The position numbers and the translations under genes were made by a program. 64,000 nucleotides of DNA from positions 1-64,000 of the forward strand of contig NZ_AMZN01000081.1 of assembly GCF_000331535.1 (NCBI RefSeq). The letters run 5' to 3'. Source of the stretch: Fulvivirga imtechensis AK7. Lineage in GTDB: Bacteria > Bacteroidota > Bacteroidia > Cytophagales > Cyclobacteriaceae. Positions 8,356 through 14,385 of this stretch are shown here, in pieces; position 1 is the stretch's first letter; each line of letters starts with the position of its first letter. The notes below the pieces were generated by a model. That model saw only the letters and a list, made by a program, of their open reading frames with translations, did no database searches and was not told the origin of the DNA.

Positions 8356-8610
8356 TTAGTAGGGCTGTCCATCACATGGCTGTATGCTGTAGCAATCACT
8401 GATGTTGTTAGTGCAAATAAACTCTGTGTGGCATGTACAACTTACACAACTATCGCAACTACAGAAGCTTTGGTCAGAATGATTTTTAGGACAGTCGCTA
8501 TCACTTCTTCTATCTGCTATAGAATTTCCTGCGTGTAGCTGACGTAGCACATCCGTTGTAATAAAACTTTCTATCTTAAGTTTATTAAGACTTAATTTTT
8601 TCTTTTTCAT
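8356..8610 (-). CDS. Cys-rich lanthipeptide-like precursor 2 (nine Cys)
   Basis: An 84-residue precursor with leader MKKKKLSLNKLKIESFITT and a predicted cut after LHAG, a Gly-Ala variant of the double-Gly site. The core of about 56 residues contains nine Cys, including the dense run CSCDSCVSCTC, and many Ser/Thr. The end, YSIQPCDGQPY, parallels precursor 1 but the last residues differ. The stop codon lies directly against the MITE-like repeat at 8208-8354, which may explain the changed tail. A palindrome (8665-8686) sits about 55-75 bases upstream and could be its operator. Confidence 0.87.
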   Translation of the reverse strand: MKKKKLSLNKLKIESFITTDVLRQLHAGNSIADRRSDSDCPKNHSDQSFCSCDSCVSCTCHTEFICTNNISDCYSIQPCDGQPY

Positions 8611-8664
8611 GGCTAGGTTAGTGGTTTATGGATATGCAATTTATTAAAAAAGTAGCAGAGTAGG

Positions 8665-8686
8665 ATATCCCGGAATTCAGGGATAT
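8665..8686. promoter_or_regulatory. 22-bp palindrome upstream of precursor 2
   Basis: ATATCCC (8665-8671) and GGGATAT (8680-8686) flank a GAATTC centre; only one base pair of the 22-bp dyad mismatches. It lies between the end of the second kinase gene and the start of precursor 2. Its half ATATCCCTGAA, on the minus strand, also occurs at 14329-14339 before the dehydratase gene. This fits a binding site for a dimeric regulator of the island, but no protein can be assigned. Confidence 0.45.
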
Positions 8687-8712
8687 TTTTAATTGGTGGT
8701 TTACTATGAGTA

Positions 8713-10743
8713 TCAGGCATTTATACCATCTCTCAATTCTACTTGCCGAGTGGAGAAGTTCCAATGTTGATACGGAATATCGATACTTACGGCAGTCCCT
8801 CTACCGGGTTTTGAATCAAAATGAATAATACCATTTAGTGCGTTGACTCTTGAAGAAATATTCTGCAACCCTATTCCTTTTATATTTTGAGAAGGTATGT
8901 ACCCTTTACCATCATCCTCCACAATAAGGTTAATGATGTGATCATGCGCAGTTATTGTTATTTCTACATGAGATGCTTCTGCATGTTTGGTGATATTAGT
9001 GACCAACTCCTGAACGATACGATAAAGATCTACCTGTAGGTCAGTGGAAATATTGTTTAAGGTTTTTTCAGGATAAAACTCAAGGTTTACGTTGATTTTA
9101 TGACGATTTAGACTCTTCTCAACGAAGTCACGGATAATATCTGTCAGGGCCGAGTTAAAAAAAGCAGGTGGGGCTAAATTGTGAGATACAGTCCTCACTT
9201 CCTCACAGGCTTTATCAATGTCGTTTATCAAATCGGTTAATCTTTCGTCTTTGACCTTTTGCAGGTTGAGTTTAATGGACGCCAGGGTGCCACCAATACC
9301 ATCATGTAGTTCCTTGGCAATTCTCTTTCTTTCGTTTTCCTGTCCCTCTAGTTTGCCATGAATGGATTTTAGCTGTTGCTCTTTTAGCAGCTCGGATATA
9401 CGCTGCCTGTTGAGCTCTTCATTTTTTTCATTAATAAGACGAGAAGCTCTGGATCTTCTTTTATAATCATTAACTATCAGAATAATTAAGATGAGGAATA
9501 GTACCAGGCCTGTGATAGAAGAATAAAGGATAATATCCTTTTTTTCACTTTGACTCTTCAATAGAGAAATTTCTTTTTCTTTTTCCGATACTCGATATTT
9601 TGCCTCTATTTCTGCTATATCATGGCTTCTTTCAATATTAAAGAGGCTGTCTTTCAGATGATGATACGCTACATTAGCATCGTAGGCATCTTTAAACCGT
9701 CTTAGACCATAGTATGTATTTGACAGGTTTCTATAAATTTCAGGTGCAACTTCTTTCTCTCCGGTTTCCGCAGCCAACCGCAGTGCTCTTTGTAAATAGG
9801 TAAATGCTGAATCAAATTCACTCTTGCCTATTTTGGTTTCTCCAAGTTGGTTTAGAGTATACAACTGAAGGTTTTTGTTTCCGGATGCTTCACAGGCCTT
9901 TAGGGCACTGGTCAGGTACACTGAAGCGCTATCATAATCTTTCCATTCTTTATGAATTTTTCCTATGTTGATGTCTCTGATAGAAATGTTGATACTATCA
10001 CCGGTTTTAATAAGCAAGGCTTTCGATCTTTGATAATGCTCCAAAGCCTTGTCCAGTTGCTGAGTTTTATGATAAACTACGCCAATATTATTTATTACAA
10101 TAGCTTGTTGGCGAGGTCCGCCAATGCGCTGGTGATAATCCAGGGCCTTTTGATAGTATTTCAGCGCTTTGTCGTACTCCTGTTGTGTTTCATAAAAAAT
10201 TCCAAGTTTGTTACAAACAGCGGCTACTCCTCCTTTGTCATTGTCGTCTTCAAAAATTCTCAATGCACTCAGATAATTTGACAACGCTCTTTTCCTGTTA
10301 CCTAAAGTTTGATATGTAACCCCCAGGCGGTTCATGATTTTAGCTGAAAGTACTTTGTTACCGCTTTCCTGACTAATTATGAGGGCTTGCTCACAATATA
10401 CATATGTGCTATCATAGCTGCCCAGTTGAAAAGCATGAAGTGACATATTGTAAAGTGCCGTGGCTTTTCCGATATCATAGCCGTTTTTCTCACTCAAGGA
10501 TAACGCCTTTTGACTGTATTCTTGCGAAAGGTTGTAATCAATATCAAGAGCAGAGTAACTTAGTTCATTTAAAATGTCAATTTCGGATTCAATATCTTTT
10601 GCGTTCTGCAACTCTTTTTTTAGGCTATCTATTCTTTCTGAATTGGTGCTTTGAGCCTGCAGAGAACCGTTGATCAGAAAAAGCAAAACCGAAACATACC
10701 GGGTTGCCCGAATTAAATACAGGTGTGATTTGTTCATGGCCAT
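8713..10743 (-). CDS. TPR sensor histidine kinase, paralogue of the 4284-6302 kinase
   Basis: A 676-residue sensor with the same build as the kinase at 4284-6302: signal segment ending near SLQAQ (residue 31), TPR repeats (about 60-350), one membrane helix (about 403-424), HisKA_3 with His480 in RIAKELHDGIGG, and a HATPase with NITKHA, DDGKGY and GIGLQNISSRV. It lies 7 bp behind the NarL-type regulator gene, so the two form an operon and a two-component pair. Many kinase-domain blocks are identical between the paralogues, while the TPR sensor parts differ more, as expected if they read different signals. Start is ATG at 10743; a second ATG two codons later is equally possible. Confidence 0.93.
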   Translation of the reverse strand: MAMNKSHLYLIRATRYVSVLLFLINGSLQAQSTNSERIDSLKKELQNAKDIESEIDILNELSYSALDIDYNLSQEYSQKALSLSEKNGYDIGKATALYNMSLHAFQLGSYDSTYVYCEQALIISQESGNKVLSAKIMNRLGVTYQTLGNRKRALSNYLSALRIFEDDNDKGGVAAVCNKLGIFYETQQEYDKALKYYQKALDYHQRIGGPRQQAIVINNIGVVYHKTQQLDKALEHYQRSKALLIKTGDSINISIRDINIGKIHKEWKDYDSASVYLTSALKACEASGNKNLQLYTLNQLGETKIGKSEFDSAFTYLQRALRLAAETGEKEVAPEIYRNLSNTYYGLRRFKDAYDANVAYHHLKDSLFNIERSHDIAEIEAKYRVSEKEKEISLLKSQSEKKDIILYSSITGLVLFLILIILIVNDYKRRSRASRLINEKNEELNRQRISELLKEQQLKSIHGKLEGQENERKRIAKELHDGIGGTLASIKLNLQKVKDERLTDLINDIDKACEEVRTVSHNLAPPAFFNSALTDIIRDFVEKSLNRHKINVNLEFYPEKTLNNISTDLQVDLYRIVQELVTNITKHAEASHVEITITAHDHIINLIVEDDGKGYIPSQNIKGIGLQNISSRVNALNGIIHFDSKPGRGTAVSIDIPYQHWNFSTRQVELRDGINA

Positions 10744-10750
10744 GTTTCGA

Positions 10751-11407
10751 CTACTCCACTATCCCCTCTTTTACCGCATACTTAATAAGGCCTGCCATAT
10801 TTTTGGCCTTAGTTTTTCGCATGATGTTCTTTCTATGACTTTCTACAGTGTGAAGACTGATAAATAATTTATCAGCAATTTGATTGGTAGTATATTCAGA
10901 GGCAATGAGCTTAAGAATTTCAACTTCCCGCTTGGTAAGCCGAATTTTTTGATAGTCATCATCTTCTTCCGTGCCTGTCATCCCAGCCATAATATTGTTT
11001 TTAACCTTTTCGCTGAAATACGTTTGTCCCTGGGCTACTTGCTGAATGGCTTCAATTAATTCCTCCTGACCGGTATTTTTCAATATGTAGCCACTAGCTC
11101 CGTTTCTAAGTACTTTTTTAATGCTTTTGCTGTCGCTATGCATAGAAAGCGCCAGGATATTGATGTCAGGATATTTGCGTTTTACTTCTTTGCATAATGC
11201 TTCTCCATCAAGGTCTGGCATACTGATGTCAGTGATCAGTACATCTATACTGTTATTGACTGTCAGCTTTGTTAACGCTTCATTTCCATCCTTGGCGCTA
11301 GCCACTATGTTAAACCCAGAGTGTTCTTTAAGTAGCGATGTTATACCATCAAGGAACATTTTATGATCATCTACGATCATGATGTTTATTTCTTTTAAAT
11401 CATTCAT
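10751..11407 (-). CDS. NarL/LuxR-type response regulator
   Basis: A 218-residue regulator. The receiver domain (1-125) has acidic Asp13/Asp14, the phosphoacceptor Asp60 in LITDISMPD and a conserved Lys in GYILKNT. The C-terminal LuxR-type helix-turn-helix (about 150-215) has LTKREVEILKLIA and HTVESHRKNIM. It is first in an operon with the TPR kinase at 8713-10743. As the only DNA-binding regulator gene in the island, it is the best candidate to bind the shared motifs near 1686, 8665 and 12450. Only about 50 bp separate its start from the terminator of the upstream precursor operon, so its promoter must be compact or depend on read-through. Confidence 0.94.
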   Translation of the reverse strand: MNDLKEINIMIVDDHKMFLDGITSLLKEHSGFNIVASAKDGNEALTKLTVNNSIDVLITDISMPDLDGEALCKEVKRKYPDINILALSMHSDSKSIKKVLRNGASGYILKNTGQEELIEAIQQVAQGQTYFSEKVKNNIMAGMTGTEEDDDYQKIRLTKREVEILKLIASEYTTNQIADKLFISLHTVESHRKNIMRKTKAKNMAGLIKYAVKEGIVE

Positions 11408-11457
11408 CTTACTTAAGGTTTAGGAAAAGCAATATAAGAACCTTTTGAATGTGGCGG

Positions 11458-11499
11458 AAAAAAAATGAACTCATTCTTACAAGTGAAAGAATGAGTTCA
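11458..11499 (-). terminator. Rho-independent terminator of the precursor operon
   Basis: A perfect 13-bp stem (11466-11478 pairing with 11487-11499) with an 8-base loop. On the minus strand it is followed by a run of eight T (11465-11458). It lies 40 bp past the stop codon of the last precursor gene (11540-11755) and before the regulator gene, isolating the precursor operon from the two-component operon. Confidence 0.9.
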
Positions 11500-11539
11500 G
11501 CATTATCTGCGTTGTCCGCTTATTCATGGGCGAAATCTA

Positions 11540-11755
11540 CTAGTATGTCATGACATCACCATCACAGAGCAATTGACAAGAGTTATGAGATGCGCAAAGA
11601 GGACTGGCAGGAATAGTAGGGAATCCTGTTCCTCCGCATTCAGGTACGCAACTGTCAATAACCCCACCTTTGATAGTTTCCTGATTTACAGCATCAGCAT
11701 CTGTAACAAAGCTGTTTACTCTTAATTCGCTTAGGTTTAGTTTGTTCTTTTTCAT
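11540..11755 (-). CDS. Cys-rich lanthipeptide-like precursor 3
   Basis: A 71-residue precursor with leader MKKNKLNLSELRVNSFVTD ending in IKGG, and a 40-residue core with five Cys. The core is more hydrophobic and Pro-rich (GFPTIPASPLC) than precursors 1 and 2, so it should give a chemically different product. It is the last gene of a three-gene operon (12298 down to 11540), only 3 bp after the stop of the GG-leader peptide gene, and a strong terminator follows. Confidence 0.87.
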   Translation of the reverse strand: MKKNKLNLSELRVNSFVTDADAVNQETIKGGVIDSCVPECGGTGFPTIPASPLCASHNSCQLLCDGDVMTY

Positions 11756-11758
11756 TGT

Positions 11759-12022
11759 TTATTGATTTAAAAGTGTGTCAATAGATTCTATTCCGTCTAA
11801 TATTTGCGTACTATAGCTATCGTAAATGAGAGACCCCGCATAAAACCCCACACCAAAAGCAGCGCCTAAAGCTATCCCCGTACCGAGTATTCTTATGGCT
11901 CCATGATGAGTTATCTCACCTAGTGTGCCAATCCAGGATATAGGATCAGTAGTTCCCCCGGTAAGATCCTTTACCTGCTGAGCCTTTAATTCAAATGATT
12001 TTAAGTTTTCTAAAGTTTTCAT
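11759..12022 (-). CDS. Double-Gly leader peptide with hydrophobic glycine-rich core
   Basis: An 87-residue peptide between two lanthipeptide precursors. Its leader MKTLENLKSFELKAQQVKDL followed by TGG resembles the Bacteroidota GG-type natural-product leader (spaced Leu, FEL, double Gly), not the Ser-Phe-Ile-Thr leader of its neighbours. The core of about 64 residues has no Cys and carries a hydrophobic stretch with repeated small residues (GTGIALGAAFGVGFYAG), like class II two-peptide bacteriocins or a small membrane immunity peptide. The C39 exporter could process it. A bacteriocin, an immunity protein or a helper for export are all possible; sequence alone does not decide. Confidence 0.78.
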   Translation of the reverse strand: MKTLENLKSFELKAQQVKDLTGGTTDPISWIGTLGEITHHGAIRILGTGIALGAAFGVGFYAGSLIYDSYSTQILDGIESIDTLLNQ

Positions 12023-12043
12023 GTTATTTAGGCTTAGTGTTTA

Positions 12044-12298
12044 TTATTTCTGCTGTTGCGTAGTTGTGCCGTCACATATGCCAGAAGCTCCACCTCCGGT
12101 ATCCCCGCATAAGTCGGTCATGCAGGTATTCGAACAAAGACAAGTAACGATGCACAACTCCGAATAGGGTAGTGGCTCGCAATTGCCGTATGCAGAAATA
12201 GGTGCTCCACCTTTTATGGTTTGTGCCTTTAACCTTTCCTCAGTTGTTATAAAGCTTTTAAGCTTCAATGCCTCTAATTTTAATTTTTTCTGCTTCAT
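12044..12298 (-). CDS. Cys-rich lanthipeptide-like precursor 4
   Basis: An 84-residue precursor with leader MKQKKLKLEALKLKSFITT ending in IKGG, and a 53-residue core holding seven Cys (CIVTCLCSNTC in the middle) and a Gly-rich tail. It is the first gene of the operon that continues with the GG-leader peptide (21 bp gap) and precursor 3. Upstream lies the 12437-12471 palindrome, shared with the divergent HlyD gene. Confidence 0.87.
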   Translation of the reverse strand: MKQKKLKLEALKLKSFITTEERLKAQTIKGGAPISAYGNCEPLPYSELCIVTCLCSNTCMTDLCGDTGGGASGICDGTTTQQQK

Positions 12299-12436
12299 TT
12301 AATTTTTAGGTTTAGTGATTTCCAAAATTGGTTGAATAAATCGAGTGTGTAAATCCCTGCTGAAAGCCAAAAAATAAAATAACCGGATACCGTGATGTGT
12401 GGGTGTGCGGAAGGGGTGTTAGTAAAAATGCTGTCC

Positions 12437-12471
12437 ATTATCACGGAAAACAGCTAGTTTTCCGGTAATAT
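12437..12471. promoter_or_regulatory. Candidate operator between precursor operon and HlyD gene
   Basis: Perfect 8-bp arms CGGAAAAC (12444-12451) and GTTTTCCG (12457-12464) around AGCTA, with partly matching outer flanks ATTA and TAAT. The minus-strand half TAGCTGTTTTCCG is identical to 1681-1693 before the exporter gene, and the plus-strand half GTTTTCCGGTA matches 1686-1696. The site is about 70 bp before the HlyD start and 145 bp before the divergent precursor start. There is no following U-run for a terminator in either direction, which favours an operator. Confidence 0.45.
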
Positions 12472-12532
12472 CGTGTAATAGACTTTTACGCTATGATTGC
12501 AATGTGTATTTTGGCACTCCCAAAATTGACCT

Positions 12533-13831
12533 ATGCCTGAACAACAAAATGATATTCAATTAAGGAGCGAGGAAGTACAGGAGATTCTTAGCCATGTACC
12601 ACACTGGCTGATCAGATGGGGGATTACCGTCATACTTATGGTGATCCTGATCTTGATAGCTGCCAGTTGGTTCATTAAGTATCCTGATACTGTGGCCGCT
12701 CGCGTAGTTTTCACTACCGAAGTGCCGCCAGTACATCTGATGGCACGGACTAATGGAAGAATTACGCTGATGGTGAGTGATAAAGAGCAGGTTAACAAAG
12801 ATGATTTGCTGGCAGTAATTGAAAACCCGGCTTCGACCAAAGACATACTTCAACTAAGCCGGTCTCTGGATAGTATACGAAGTATAATTTATAAAAGGCC
12901 TGTTGAATTGGGAAAAATTCAAATGGATAAATCACTCTCCCTGGGGGCACTTCAGAATATATATTTATCCTTCACATCTGTAATTGATGATGCCAAAAGA
13001 TTTTCCTCCATTTCTTTTTATAAAAATCAGCGGGAAGCCCTGGCTAATCGAGTGCAGTATTATGTGGAGCTAAACCGGGGTTTAGAGGATCAGATGGATC
13101 TTCTGGCAGAAGAGATAGAGCTTTCACAAGAGCTTTATGAGGGAGATTCTACCCTATACTCTCAAAGGTCTGGCACCAAACCTGAGATGTATCGGGCAAA
13201 AGCCAATTATTTGCAAAGTAAGCGCAATAAGGAAAGTTTACAGTCATCCATTATTCAAAACAACATTCAGATAGCCCAACTGAAAGCCCAGATCGATGAA
13301 CTTCGGCTGAAAGAAGAGCAGGAAGCTGACCAGTTGCAAGCCGGTATTGTTGCCGCCTATGAAAAGCTGGAAAGTGAATTGATTGGATGGAAGCAAAACT
13401 ATCTGCTGATTAGTCCTATCGATGGTAAGGTGTCATTTTCCAAATTCTGGAGTGATAATCAATTCGCTCAGGCCGGAGAAGAGGTGATGATCGTAGTACC
13501 AAATTCTGAAGACATCATTGGTACGGTAGCTATGCCGGTGCAAGGATCCGGAAAAGTAGAAATAGGGCAAAAAGTGAATATTCAGATTGATAACTATCCT
13601 TCCAATGAATATGGCATGGTGATAGGACAAGTAGAATCTATCTCGCTGGTTCCAAGAGATAACATGTATAGCATTAGAATATCCATGCAAAATGGGTTGG
13701 TGAGTACATACAAAAAAGAGCTGGCATTCAAACAGGAGATGCAGGGTACTGCTGAGATCATTACAGAGGATAAGCGCCTCATTGAAAGAGTATTTAATCA
13801 ACTTCGAAATATCATTGACAGGGTCAACTAG
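12533..13831 (+). CDS. HlyD-family periplasmic adaptor
   Basis: A 432-residue membrane fusion protein. One N-terminal membrane helix (about 27-48) is followed by a lipoyl/barrel half (VHLMARTNGRITLMV), a long coiled coil (about 100-290) and the second barrel half (LISPIDGKVSFSKFW). It should join an inner-membrane exporter to an outer-membrane channel. The C39 exporter at 1774-3966 is the natural partner, and both genes share an upstream 13-mer. Unusually, the two genes are separated by the precursor and kinase genes. No TolC-like gene lies in the window, so a genomic outer-membrane channel must be used. The stop codon overlaps the left end of a palindromic repeat. Confidence 0.92.
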   Translation: MPEQQNDIQLRSEEVQEILSHVPHWLIRWGITVILMVILILIAASWFIKYPDTVAARVVFTTEVPPVHLMARTNGRITLMVSDKEQVNKDDLLAVIENPASTKDILQLSRSLDSIRSIIYKRPVELGKIQMDKSLSLGALQNIYLSFTSVIDDAKRFSSISFYKNQREALANRVQYYVELNRGLEDQMDLLAEEIELSQELYEGDSTLYSQRSGTKPEMYRAKANYLQSKRNKESLQSSIIQNNIQIAQLKAQIDELRLKEEQEADQLQAGIVAAYEKLESELIGWKQNYLLISPIDGKVSFSKFWSDNQFAQAGEEVMIVVPNSEDIIGTVAMPVQGSGKVEIGQKVNIQIDNYPSNEYGMVIGQVESISLVPRDNMYSIRISMQNGLVSTYKKELAFKQEMQGTAEIITEDKRLIERVFNQLRNIIDRVN

Positions 13832-14005
13832 TGTTGAGTTAAGTGTACTGTGCCGTATAAGTTGCAGTTTTTTTTGTTCCAGGCAACGCAAAAAATATGA
13901 GCATCCCGAAAGCTTTAAAGCTTTCGGGACGTAAGTATTTTTTAAGGCAGCATGGAACAAAAATAACAAAGCTTGGTATGGCTTAAGTATGCTTAACTTA
14001 ACACT
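13830..14005. repeat. Palindromic MITE-like element with embedded 26-bp hairpin
   Basis: Terminal inverted repeats AGTGTTGAGTTAAG at the left and CTTAACTTAACACT at the right, with further imperfect pairing inward (GTTCCAGGCA on the left pairs with TGCATGGAAC-like sequence on the right). A perfect 26-bp palindrome sits in the centre at 13904-13929 and belongs to a separate hairpin family also found at 37113-37139. The left end overlaps the stop codon of the HlyD gene. No coding potential was seen. Confidence 0.65.
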
Positions 14006-14147
14006 GGTGTAGGGTAAATTGCAGCTATTTTCTGCCCGCATAAGGCAAAAATATTTGCATAGCAGTAGCTGTTCAAATATTTATTAACGAAGTATGAGCA
14101 GAAAAGAACAAGATTTGATCAGGGCTAAAGCAGCTTAATACAACACT
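14006..14147. repeat. Second, diverged palindromic element in tandem
   Basis: Directly after the first element and resembling it: left part GGTGTAGGGTAAATTGCAGC, the ATTTTCTGCC/GGCAAAAATATT block, and a right part ending TTAATACAACACT. The two halves pair imperfectly with each other. It lacks the central 26-bp hairpin of its neighbour. It adds to the spacer that separates the HlyD gene from the dehydratase operon. Confidence 0.5.
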
Positions 14148-14315
14148 GGATTTGTCCTGGATGCATTGAAGTGAAATACTTCTCCCTGTGTGTCTCTTCA
14201 TATTTCGGGGGAAAAGCCTGTTTTTTCCTACATTATACCTTTGAAGGCTTTAAGTTCAACCTATAATTTTTAATTTTAGAGGTAGAGTCTGCCGGGAAAT
14301 TACCTAAACCATAAG

Positions 14316-14340
14316 TTTCAGGATAGCAATATCCCTGAAA
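14316..14340. promoter_or_regulatory. Imperfect dyad before the dehydratase operon
   Basis: TTTCAGGATA (14316-14325) and TATCCCTGAAA (14330-14340) form an inverted repeat with one extra base. The half ATATCCCTGAA also occurs in the palindrome at 8665-8686, on the other strand. It lies 46 bp before the start of the glutamylating dehydratase gene, so it overlaps or adjoins the expected promoter. Candidate regulator site only. Confidence 0.35.
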
Positions 14341-14385
14341 ACCATTAAAACAATAAAGGAAAAATTTTATTAAAATTGAGCACCC

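Noticed and set aside
12437-12471. Transcription terminator
   Set aside because: The palindrome has no T-run on either side and lies upstream of two divergent genes, so an operator is more likely.
13433-14041. 202-codon minus-strand frame
   Set aside because: Antisense to the end of the HlyD gene and running into a palindromic repeat; composition is that of a shadow frame.
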